DNA from: Saccharothrix sp.
GTDB taxonomy: Bacteria > Actinomycetota > Actinomycetes > Mycobacteriales > Pseudonocardiaceae
Direction: 5' to 3'
DNA length: 64,000 nucleotides
Assembly: GCF_031180885.1 (NCBI RefSeq)
Contig: NZ_JAPSLK010000012.1
Location: forward strand, 62,001 to 126,000
The stretch's first letter is position 1; every line of letters starts with the position of its first letter. The notes under the pieces were generated by a model. The model did not search any database and had not been told where the DNA came from. It saw only the letters and a program-made list of their open reading frames with translations. Of the stretch, positions 55,091-63,017 are shown piece after piece. The translations under genes were made by a program, and so were the position numbers.

Positions 55091-56611
55091 TCACAGGCCG
55101 GTGAAGGCCTCCAGGCCGCGGCTGTCCAAGTAGGACCGGACGCGGTCGACCGAGGTCGCCACCGACGGGTCCGGCCGCGGGTCGCCCGGGCAGTTGGAGC
55201 TGCTGTCCGGCAGCACCCCGTCCACCAGGTACCGGTCCACCTCGCGGTCCACGCACGTGTTCCCGCCGCCGTAGATGCCGTGCCGGCCCTCGTCCAGCAC
55301 GGTCAGCAACTGGTGCCCCAGCTGGGTCGCCATCGCCGGACCGCCCTCGTACCGGGTCTGCGTGTCGCCCTCCGCCTGGATGACCACACCCACCGGGTAC
55401 CCGTCGCGCTTCAGCTCCACCGCGGGCTCCGGCGGCGTGAACGACCGGTACGTGCACGTCGTGGGCGCGGCCCGGACCACGCCGAAGCCGTACGGGTAGC
55501 GCTCGCGGAACACCCGCATGTCCTCGAAGTACGTGTCGGTGTCGGTGGGCCAGTCGACCTCGCAGATGACCGTGCTGAACACGCCGGGCACCAGGTCCTG
55601 CCGGACCGAGTCGGCCAGGACCCGCGCGGTGTCCGCCGGCGCACCCGAAGCCAACGCCTTCACCGCGGCCGCCAGGTCCGCCCACAGTGGACGGTAGCGG
55701 GAGCCGACGCCCACGGCCGCGTCGAACGTGGTGCGCGTCTGGCCGGACACCGGCTTCACCGCCAGCGCCGCGGCGACCGACTCCACGCTCGCCAGCACCG
55801 CCTCGGGCGTCGCGCCGAGCCCGAACACCGCGTCGTGCTCGGCCGCCCACGCCGCCCACAGGTCGGCGTTGCGCCGGAACGCCACCGCCTGCGCCCGGAA
55901 CTGCTCGCGCCAGATCCACTCCGGGTGCACCGACGAGTCCAGCACGCTGCGGTCCAGGCGCTGCGGGAACAGGCTGCCGTACACCGCGCCGAGGTAGGTG
56001 CCGTAGGAGTAGCCGAGGTAGTTCAGCTTCTCCTCCTTGAGCACCGCGCGCACGACGTCCATGTCCCGGGCGGTGTTGGGGGTGTTGATGTGCGGGCGGA
56101 TGCCGCCCGCCGCGCGCCGGCACGCGTCCTCGGCGGCCTGCGCCTCCGCGGCCCACTTGTGGAACTCCGAGTCGGGCGGCCGGGTGTCGACGGTGGCGAA
56201 GTCGGGCGCGGGGCGGCAGGCCAGCGCGGTGGACCCGCCGACGCCGCGCGGGTCGAACCCGATCAGGTCGTAGACCTGCGCCGGTTTGGTCTTGGCCAGG
56301 AACACCGGCATGCCGACGCCGGACCCGCCCGGTCCGCCGGGGTTGAGCAGCAGGACGCCCCGCCGCCGCGTCGGGTCCTGCGCCTTGAGCCGGCTGATGC
56401 GCACCGAGATGCGGTCGGCTTCGGGACGGCTGTAGTCGAGCGGCACGACGACGTCCGCGCACTCCAGGGCCGGGACGTTCGCGCTGCACGGTTTCCAGGT
56501 GAGCTGCTGGGACGTGTACGGCGCCAACGGGTCGGCGCTGGCGAACGACGGGACGACGGCTGTCGCCATCATGGTGACGAGCGCCAAGCCGACGGACACG
56601 TACCTGCGCAC
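55091..56611 (-). CDS. Secreted alpha/beta-hydrolase, tripeptidyl aminopeptidase (TAP/SlpD-like)
   Basis: The 506-residue protein has a signal peptide (ending near SFASA), an oxyanion segment LLLNPGGPGGSGVG, a DLIGFDPRGVG strand, the nucleophile elbow GYSYGTYLG and a C-terminal TAP-like domain with the likely catalytic His in EGRHGIYGGG. The family removes short peptides from protein N-termini outside the cell. GTG 56611 has GGGAGG six bases upstream and is preferred to the TTG at 56617. It is divergent from fasR. Confidence 0.9.
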   Translation of the reverse strand: MRRYVSVGLALVTMMATAVVPSFASADPLAPYTSQQLTWKPCSANVPALECADVVVPLDYSRPEADRISVRISRLKAQDPTRRRGVLLLNPGGPGGSGVGMPVFLAKTKPAQVYDLIGFDPRGVGGSTALACRPAPDFATVDTRPPDSEFHKWAAEAQAAEDACRRAAGGIRPHINTPNTARDMDVVRAVLKEEKLNYLGYSYGTYLGAVYGSLFPQRLDRSVLDSSVHPEWIWREQFRAQAVAFRRNADLWAAWAAEHDAVFGLGATPEAVLASVESVAAALAVKPVSGQTRTTFDAAVGVGSRYRPLWADLAAAVKALASGAPADTARVLADSVRQDLVPGVFSTVICEVDWPTDTDTYFEDMRVFRERYPYGFGVVRAAPTTCTYRSFTPPEPAVELKRDGYPVGVVIQAEGDTQTRYEGGPAMATQLGHQLLTVLDEGRHGIYGGGNTCVDREVDRYLVDGVLPDSSSNCPGDPRPDPSVATSVDRVRSYLDSRGLEAFTGL

Positions 56612-56723
56612 GGGCAACCTCCCACGGTCGCTGGGGTGTTCCCCGAAGGTAGGACGGGTCGCGCTCCGGTTCAGGCTGTGTCACTCGTTGGTGGACCGCG
56701 CAGGCACGTCCGGGTGGTGTGCG

Positions 56724-57920
56724 ATGGTGGTGCTCATGAGCGGTTCGGAGGTCCTGCCGGTGTTGTCGAAGGAGACGCTGCGCACGTTGCAGCGCGCCTC
56801 CGGCGACCTGGCGGCCTCCAGCGTGGCCGCGATGGAGGAGCAGCTCCCGTGGTTCCGGCGGATGCCCGCCGAGCAGCGCGCGGGCGTGTTGTTGTTGATA
56901 CAGAACGGGGTCGCGGGGTTCGTGTCGTGGCTGCACGACCCGCAGCAGGCGATCCGGCTGACCGCCGAGGCGTTCCGGTCCGCGCCCAAGGACATCTCGC
57001 GGTGGGTGAGCCTGCGGCAGACCGTCGAGCTGGTGCGGATCGCGCTGGAGCTGTTCGAGCACCAGCTGCCCAAGCTCGCCCGCGACGAGGCCGAGCGCGC
57101 CCTGCTCACCGAGGGTGTGCTCCGCTACGGCCGCGAGATCGCGTTCTCCGCCGCCACCTCCTACGCCGCCGCAGCCGAGGCCCGGGGCGCGTGGGACGCC
57201 CGGCTGGAGGCGCTGGTCGTGGACGGCATCGTGCGTGGCGACGCCGAGGAGTCGCTGCTGTCCCGGGCCACGGCGCTGGGCTGGGACCCGGCGTCGGAGG
57301 CCACCGTGCTGGTGGGCAACCCGCCGTCGGACGACCCGCCGGCGGTCGTGTTCGAGGTGCGCAGCCGGGCGGCCCGGATCGCCCGGCCGGTGCTGCTGAG
57401 CGTGCAGGGGTCGCGGCTGGTGGTCGTGCTGGGCGGGGAGACCGAGAGCGGGGACGCCCTGGTGCGGCTGTCCGACGCGTTCGGGCCGGGTCCGGTGGTG
57501 GCGGGGCCGACCGTGATGAGCCTGGCCGACGCGCACCGCAGCGCCGGTGACGCGTTGTCGGGCCTGCGGGCGGTGGTGGGGTGGCCGTCCGCGCCGCGCC
57601 CGGTGCGGTCGCTGGACCTCCTGCCGGAGCGCGCGTTGGCCGGCGACCCCGAGGCGGAGTGGCAGCTGGTGGACCGGATCGCCCGGCCGTTGGAGGACGC
57701 GGGCGGGTCGCTGTTGGAGACCGTCGACGCGTTCCTGGAGGTCGGGGGCGTGCTGGAGGCGTGCGCGCGCAAGCTGTTCGTGCACCCGAACACGGTCCGC
57801 TACCGGTTGCGCCGGGCGACTGAACTCACCGGGCGGAACGCGAACGATCCCCGTGACGCCCTGGTGCTGCGCGTGGCACTGTCCGTGGGGAGGCTCGCCC
57901 GAGCCCGTGGTCTCTGGTAG
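56724..57920 (+). CDS. fasR: PucR/CdaR-type regulator, FasR-like activator of fatty acid synthesis
   Basis: The 398-residue protein has a helical N-terminal region and a central GGDEF-like CdaR region (about 180-280). A C-terminal PucR helix-turn-helix shows LLETVDAFLEVGGVLEACAR and LFVHPNTVRYRLRRATEL. In Streptomyces coelicolor the homologous gene next to fabD (fasR) activates the fab operon; Rv2242 is the mycobacterial counterpart. A TTGTAG-N5-CTACAA repeat upstream of fabD is a likely site. ATG 56724 or 56736 may be the start. Confidence 0.88.
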   Translation: MVVLMSGSEVLPVLSKETLRTLQRASGDLAASSVAAMEEQLPWFRRMPAEQRAGVLLLIQNGVAGFVSWLHDPQQAIRLTAEAFRSAPKDISRWVSLRQTVELVRIALELFEHQLPKLARDEAERALLTEGVLRYGREIAFSAATSYAAAAEARGAWDARLEALVVDGIVRGDAEESLLSRATALGWDPASEATVLVGNPPSDDPPAVVFEVRSRAARIARPVLLSVQGSRLVVVLGGETESGDALVRLSDAFGPGPVVAGPTVMSLADAHRSAGDALSGLRAVVGWPSAPRPVRSLDLLPERALAGDPEAEWQLVDRIARPLEDAGGSLLETVDAFLEVGGVLEACARKLFVHPNTVRYRLRRATELTGRNANDPRDALVLRVALSVGRLARARGLW

Positions 57921-58033
57921 CACGACCGTGGTCACCCTCGCGGGTGTGATGGAGAACGCATGTCCCATTTGCTGCGGAATGGGCTGCCCTCGACAACACG
58001 TGACGTGGTTCAACGTTCATCTGCGAGTCACAT

Positions 58034-58050
58034 TTGTAGACACCCTACAA
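58034..58050 (+). promoter_or_regulatory. Candidate FasR operator upstream of fabD
   Basis: TTGTAGACACCCTACAA is a perfect 6-bp inverted repeat with a 5-bp spacer in the 197-bp gap between fasR and fabD. The assignment to FasR is by position. Confidence 0.6.
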
Positions 58051-58117
58051 GCCCGTAGTCGCGGTTTCGTCAGCTCCGGCATCCCGCAGAGCCGCCGAAA
58101 ACGTGTTCAGTGAGCGG

Positions 58118-59041
58118 GTGATCGCGCTGCTCGCCCCCGGACAGGGGTCCCAGACACCCGGCATGCTCGCCCCCTGGCTCGAACTCGAGGGGGCCGGGCG
58201 GCGCGTGGCCGCGTGGTCGGAGGTCACCGGGCTCGACCTGGAGCGCCTGGGCACCACGGCCGACGCGGACGAGATCAAGGACACCGCGATCACCCAGCCG
58301 CTCGTCGTGGCGCTCGCGCTGCTCGCGTTCGAGGAGCTGCGCCGGCGGGTCGAGCTGCCCGCGGACACCGTCGTCGCGGGTCACTCCGTCGGCGAGCTGG
58401 CCGCCGCGGCCATCGCGGGCGTGCTGACCCCGGACGACGCCGTCGCCCTGGCCGCGGTGCGCGGTGCGGAGATGGCCGCCGCGTGCGCGCTGGAGCCGAC
58501 CGGCATGGCGGCCGTGCTGGGCGGCGAGGAGGCCGACGTGCTGGCCCGCCTGGACGAGCTGGGCCTGGTCGGGGCGAACCGCAACGGCGCGGGCCAGATC
58601 GTGGCCGCCGGGCCGCTGCCCGCCCTGGACAAGCTCGCCGAGAACCCGCCCGAGCGGGCGAAGATCCGCAAGCTGGCGGTCGCGGGCGCGTTTCACACCT
58701 CCTACATGGCTCCCGCCGAGGAGGCGCTGCGCGCCAAGGCCGAAGGCATCGCCGTGGAGGACCCCACGCTGCCGCTGCTGTCCAACGCCGACGGCGCCGA
58801 GGTGACCTCCGGCGCCGAGGTGCTGAACCGACTCATCTCGCAGGTCACCCGCCCGGTGCGGTGGGACTCCTGCCAGGCGGCGCTGGGCGCGAAGGGCGTG
58901 ACCGCGGTGGTGGAACTGCCGCCGGCGGGCGCGCTGACGGGCCTCGCGAAGCGCGAACTGAAGGGCACCCCCACGTTGGCTTTGAAGACCCCCGACCAGC
59001 TGGACCAGGTCGTGGCGCTGCTCGGGGAGGCCGCGGAATGA
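58118..59041 (+). CDS. fabD: Malonyl-CoA:ACP transacylase
   Basis: The 307-residue enzyme begins VIALLAPGQGSQTPGML and has the catalytic Ser90 in GHSVGELA, the substrate Arg region RGAEMAAAC, and the His in GAFHTSYM. It loads malonyl groups on ACP. GTG 58118 aligns with known FabD N-termini; GTG 58103 in frame is the alternative. It leads fabD-fabH-acpP-fabF. Confidence 0.96.
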   Translation: MIALLAPGQGSQTPGMLAPWLELEGAGRRVAAWSEVTGLDLERLGTTADADEIKDTAITQPLVVALALLAFEELRRRVELPADTVVAGHSVGELAAAAIAGVLTPDDAVALAAVRGAEMAAACALEPTGMAAVLGGEEADVLARLDELGLVGANRNGAGQIVAAGPLPALDKLAENPPERAKIRKLAVAGAFHTSYMAPAEEALRAKAEGIAVEDPTLPLLSNADGAEVTSGAEVLNRLISQVTRPVRWDSCQAALGAKGVTAVVELPPAGALTGLAKRELKGTPTLALKTPDQLDQVVALLGEAAE

Positions 59042-60015
59042 CCTCCTTCGCCGTCCCCACCGGCCACGCGGGCACCCGCGTCCTGGGCCTGGGCAGCTAC
59101 CAGCCCGACACCGTCGTCAGCAACGACGACCTGGCCAAGATCATGGACACCTCGGACGAGTGGATCCGGGACCGCGTCGGCATCGTCAACCGCCGGTTCG
59201 CGGGCAAGGACGAGAAGCTCGTCGACATGGCGGTCGAGGCGGGCGCCAAGGCCGTCGCCGACGCCGGGCTGTCCGCCTCCGACATCGGCGCGGTGCTGGT
59301 CGCGACCTGCACCATGCCGTCGCAGATCCCCAACGCCGCCGCCCAGGTCGCCGACCGGATCGGGGTGAAGGCCGCGCCCGCGTTCGACCTGAACGCCGCG
59401 TGCGCGGGCTTCTGCTACGCCGTCGGCATGGGCTCGGACCTGGTCCGCGCGGGCACCGCGGAGCACGTGCTGGTGATCGGCGCGGAGAAGCTCACCGACT
59501 GGGTGAACCCGACCGACCGGTCCACCGCGATCATCTTCGCCGACGGCGCGGGCGCGGTCGTGATCGGCCCCGCCGACGAGGCGCACATCGGCCCGGTGGC
59601 GTGGGGCAGCGCCGGCGACCTGGTGGACATGATCCACGTGGCCGACCGGGACTCGTTCATCTTCCAGGAGGGCCAGTCGGTCTTCCGCTGGGCGACCACG
59701 CAGATCGCGCCGATCGCGTTGCGCGCGGTCGAACTGGCCGGCATCGACGTGTCCGACGTGGACGTCCTCGTGCCGCACCAGGCGAACCTGCGGATCGTCG
59801 AGGCCATCGCGAAGCGCCTGCGCGCCAAGGGTGCCCGTGAGGACCTCGTGATCGCGCGTGACATCGTGGACTCCGGCAACACGTCCTCGGCCTCCATCCC
59901 GCTCGCGCTGGACCACATGCGCGCGACCGGCGAGGTGAAGAGCGGGGACGTGGCGCTGCTCGTCGGCTTCGGGGCCGGCCTGTCCTACGCGGGACAGGTC
60001 GTCCGACTGCCGTGA
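59038..60015 (+). CDS. fabH: 3-oxoacyl-ACP synthase III
   Basis: The 325-residue thiolase-fold enzyme has the triad Cys122 (NAACAGF), His247 (VPHQAN) and Asn281 (DSGNTSS). It starts fatty acid chains from acyl-CoA; in actinomycetes it accepts branched primers derived from amino acids through ilvE. It overlaps fabD in ATGA. Mycobacteria lack fabH at this locus, so the operon is Streptomyces-like. Confidence 0.96.
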   Translation: MTSFAVPTGHAGTRVLGLGSYQPDTVVSNDDLAKIMDTSDEWIRDRVGIVNRRFAGKDEKLVDMAVEAGAKAVADAGLSASDIGAVLVATCTMPSQIPNAAAQVADRIGVKAAPAFDLNAACAGFCYAVGMGSDLVRAGTAEHVLVIGAEKLTDWVNPTDRSTAIIFADGAGAVVIGPADEAHIGPVAWGSAGDLVDMIHVADRDSFIFQEGQSVFRWATTQIAPIALRAVELAGIDVSDVDVLVPHQANLRIVEAIAKRLRAKGAREDLVIARDIVDSGNTSSASIPLALDHMRATGEVKSGDVALLVGFGAGLSYAGQVVRLP

Positions 60016-60076
60016 CCAACCCGAGGACTCCGGTGGGACAGCCCAGCCGGCGGATGCAAGAAGGAAGGGATTTTCA

Positions 60077-60316
60077 GTGAGCAACGAGGACATCCAGAAG
60101 GGGCTCGCCGAGATCGTCGAGGAGGTCGCCGGTGTCGAGGCGGCCGACGTGACGGCTGACAAGTCCTTTGTGGACGACCTGGACATCGACTCGCTGTCCA
60201 TGGTGGAGATCGCCGTGCAGGCCGAGGACAAGTTCGGCGTGAAGATCCCGGACGACGAGCTGGCCAACCTCAAGACCGTGGGCGATGCGGTGAACTACAT
60301 CGCCAGCAACGCATGA
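60077..60316 (+). CDS. acpP: Acyl carrier protein
   Basis: This 79-residue acidic protein has the phosphopantetheine site Ser39 in DDLDIDSLSMVEI. It carries growing acyl chains for FabD, FabH and FabF. GTG 60077 follows AAGGAAGGGA. The stop overlaps the fabF start in ATGA. Confidence 0.97.
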   Translation: MSNEDIQKGLAEIVEEVAGVEAADVTADKSFVDDLDIDSLSMVEIAVQAEDKFGVKIPDDELANLKTVGDAVNYIASNA

Positions 60317-61548
60317 CCACTGGCAACGACGTCGTCGTCACCGGGCTGGGTGCCACCACCCCGCTCGGTGGCGACGTCGCCTCCACCTGGGATGCTCTGC
60401 TCGCGGGCCGCAGCGGTGTCAAGCCGCTGGAGGCCGACTGGGTGGAGCGGTTCGAGCTGCCCGTGCGCATCGCCGCGCAGCTCGCGGTCGAGCCGACCGA
60501 GGTGCTGCCGCGCGTCGAGGCGCGCCGGCTGGACCGCTGCGAGCAGGTCGCGGTGGTCGCCGCCCGCCAGGCGTGGGCGGACGCGGGGCTCGGCGAGGAC
60601 GGTGTCGACCCGGAGCGGCTGGGCGTCGTCGTCGGCACCGGCATCGGCGGCGCGCTGACGCTGCTGAACCAGGACGACCTCATCGAGGAGTCGGGGCTGC
60701 GCAAGGTGTCCCCGCTGACCGTGCCCATGCTCATGCCCAACGGCCCGGCCGCGCACGTCGGCCTGGACCTGAAGGCGCGGGCGGGCGTGCACGCGCCGGT
60801 GTCGGCGTGCGCGTCGGGCGCCGAGGCCCTGGCGTGGGCGTGGCGGATGCTGCGCTCCGGCGAGGCCGACGTGGTCGTGGCCGGTGGCGCGGAAGCGTGC
60901 ATCACGACGATCACCATGGCGGGCTTCATCCAGGCCCGGACCATGAGCACCCGCAACGACGACCCGACCCGGGCGTCCCGCCCGTTCGACGTCGACCGCG
61001 ACGGGTTCGTGCTCGGCGAGGGCGCCGGGATCATGGTGCTGGAGCGCGAGGAGTTCGCCCGCGCGCGCGGCGCCCGGATCTACGGCAAGCTCGCGGGCAT
61101 CGGCACGTCCTCCGACGGCCACCACATCACGGCGGCGGACCCGGAGGGCATCGGCCAGTCGCGGGCGATCGCGGCGGCCATCCGCACCGCCGGCATCTCC
61201 CCGGCCGACGTGGGCCACGTCAACTGCCACGCGACGTCCACCCCGGTGGGCGACGTGATCGAACCCCAGGCCGTGAAGCGCGCGATCGGCGACCACGCGG
61301 TCCTGACCGCGCCGAAGGGCAACCACGGCCACCTCCTCGGCGCGTCCGGCGCGGTGGAGGCGATCACCACCCTGCTCTCCGTGCGCGACGGCATCGTGCC
61401 GCCGACGCTGAACCTGGAGAACCAGGACCCCAAGGTGCAGCTGGAAGTGGTGACGGGCGAGCCGCGCAAGATCGACCTGGTGGCGGCCGTCAACAACTCC
61501 TTCGGCTTCGGCGGCCACAACGTGTCCCTCGTGTTCACCGGCGCCTGA
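60313..61548 (+). CDS. fabF: 3-oxoacyl-ACP synthase II
   Basis: The 411-residue elongating condensing enzyme has Cys166 (VSACASGAEA), the two catalytic His (NCHATSTPVGD; GNHGHLLGASG) and GFGGHNVSLVF at the C-terminus. It is translationally coupled to acpP and is the last gene of the operon. It occupies the KasA (Rv2245) position. Confidence 0.96.
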   Translation: MTTGNDVVVTGLGATTPLGGDVASTWDALLAGRSGVKPLEADWVERFELPVRIAAQLAVEPTEVLPRVEARRLDRCEQVAVVAARQAWADAGLGEDGVDPERLGVVVGTGIGGALTLLNQDDLIEESGLRKVSPLTVPMLMPNGPAAHVGLDLKARAGVHAPVSACASGAEALAWAWRMLRSGEADVVVAGGAEACITTITMAGFIQARTMSTRNDDPTRASRPFDVDRDGFVLGEGAGIMVLEREEFARARGARIYGKLAGIGTSSDGHHITAADPEGIGQSRAIAAAIRTAGISPADVGHVNCHATSTPVGDVIEPQAVKRAIGDHAVLTAPKGNHGHLLGASGAVEAITTLLSVRDGIVPPTLNLENQDPKVQLEVVTGEPRKIDLVAAVNNSFGFGGHNVSLVFTGA

Positions 61549-61563
61549 CCAGATCTCACAGCC

Positions 61564-61601
61564 ACGACCCCGCGGCCCGGCCTCGCCGGTCCCGGGGTCG
61601 T
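61564..61601 (+). terminator. Terminator after fabF
   Basis: ACGACCCCG (61564-61572) pairs with CGGGGTCGT (61593-61601), with further pairing inside the arms. Confidence 0.7.
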
Positions 61602-61852
61602 CCGCTGTTGTCGGAGATGGACGCACGCCAGGCGGACCGCGATCCGGCTGCACGGTCGGGCGGGCGGCCCGGTCGGGCGAGGGCTCGAGCCGGCGCGGGC
61701 GGTGCCAACTGGCGCGGGCTGCAGCTTGTGCGCGGTTGGCTGTGGGTACTTACGCGCGCGGCGCGGTCGGACGGCGTGCGGTTGGCTTTTGCGGCTTTTG
61801 CGTTTGTGCAGCTCAAGCGGTGTGCGCGGTCGTCGGTCTGCGCCGCCAGCGT

Positions 61853-61895
61853 GGCCTCCGGCCCCCGCTTCGATCATCTCACGAGGTACGGACAA
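61853..61895 (-). repeat. 43-nt conserved downstream element, copy 4
   Basis: On the minus strand it reads TTGTCCG, GTGAGATGATCGA and GGCCGGAGGCC, aligned without gaps to the other copies. It begins 40 bp after the stop of the gene at 61936, in sense. The rest of the 61602-61852 gap is low-complexity with no gene. Confidence 0.8.
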
Positions 61896-61935
61896 TTCGG
61901 CCGCGCTGCAGTAGCTCGGTAGGCGGTGAACCGGC

Positions 61936-62526
61936 TCAGCAAGCCGTGAACTGGGAGCTGGAGCCCTCCGTGCCCAGGTCGACCCGCAGCGAGCCCGCCT
62001 CCTCCTGCAACGGGTACACCACGCGCCACCGGATGCAGTCCGCCTGCAGCTCCGCCGGCGCCTTCGCCACGTCCTGCGTGCTGACGAACGTCATCATGAC
62101 CCGCAGCCGCCCCGGCATGACCGTCTCCACCCGGTGCACCTGGATCGACCCGTCCCTCGAACTCTCGTAGTCCGACTCCCACCGGATCCGGGGCGTCCGG
62201 CTCACGCGCTCCGCCGTCACCGTCTTCGCCCACGCGTCGTAGTCATGATCATTAATTGAGTCGAAGTAGCGCTGGAGGACCTCGCGCACCCGCTGGCCGT
62301 CCGGGTGCAGGGCCGCGTCGATGCTGAGTTGGACGCTCGACGGACCCGGCTGGGCGCTGCGCGGCACCGAGGACGACGCCGTCGGCACCGCGATCTGGTC
62401 GCCCGCCGCCTGCACGGGCCTCCGGTACGCCTCGCGGGCCAGGACGCCGGCGCCGGCGGTCAGGGCGGCGACCACCAGGACGGTGGGCAGCAGCAACCGG
62501 GACGACACGTCCAGAGGGTGCCACAT
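61936..62526 (-). CDS. Single-pass membrane protein of unknown function
   Basis: The 196-residue protein has a short inner N-terminus, one membrane helix (LLLPTVLVVAALTAGAGVLA), a Ser/Pro linker and an outer domain (REVLQRYFDSINDHDYDAWA; ERVSRTPRIRWESDYESSRD) that resembles small SnoaL/NTF2-like cone folds. ATG 62526 is chosen; an in-frame GTG at 62550 is possible. It is divergent from the LanKC locus and not obviously part of it. Confidence 0.7.
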   Translation of the reverse strand: MWHPLDVSSRLLLPTVLVVAALTAGAGVLAREAYRRPVQAAGDQIAVPTASSSVPRSAQPGPSSVQLSIDAALHPDGQRVREVLQRYFDSINDHDYDAWAKTVTAERVSRTPRIRWESDYESSRDGSIQVHRVETVMPGRLRVMMTFVSTQDVAKAPAELQADCIRWRVVYPLQEEAGSLRVDLGTEGSSSQFTAC

Positions 62527-62550
62527 GAGCCCGATCGCGCGGGCCACCAC

Positions 62551-63017
62551 CCGAACGGAGCAGCGACCCGCCCGACGTCTGGGAGTGGTTCAACCACCGC
62601 CGACCACGGTAATTCGGTGAACAAGAATTTCGGCGTGGATTTCACACCCTATCGGCCGATTAACCCGCCGGTTGCCGGAGCAATCCACCGCACTATCCCC
62701 CGATGGGACCAGCACAGCACTGCCGGTGACCGATCCCGCAAAACAGCGGATTACCGAGAACCGCCCAGGTAGCGCCCGGGAAATCATTTGAACGAACCAG
62801 TGCCGTTTAGCCGCGACACGCCGACGCCACCGCAGGGACCAGCGCTAAACCTGGCGTTCGGGTGTTTCCGCGCCGCCAGGGCACACGGATGGTGCGACTC
62901 CGACCCATCCCACGCGCTCGAACGGCGGAGCAGCCTCCCCGGTCTGGCGGATTGGCTCGCGGCGGACCGCCGTGCGGGAATACACCGGTCGAAATAATTT
63001 CGGGGAGAGGAATTCCG
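62551..63017. other. 467-bp gap upstream of the LanKC gene
   Basis: Contains somewhat A/T-richer stretches (GTAATTCGGTGAACAAGAAT; GTCGAAATAATTTCGG) that may hold the LanKC promoter. Short frames exist but none has a convincing class III lanthipeptide leader and core, so no precursor gene is called. Confidence 0.5.

Noticed and set aside
62680..62703. SGDSAVDC on the minus strand, matching the SxxSxxxC pattern of class III lanthipeptide cores
   Set aside because: The frame points away from the LanKC gene, lacks a typical leader and continues about 29 residues past the Cys; likely chance.
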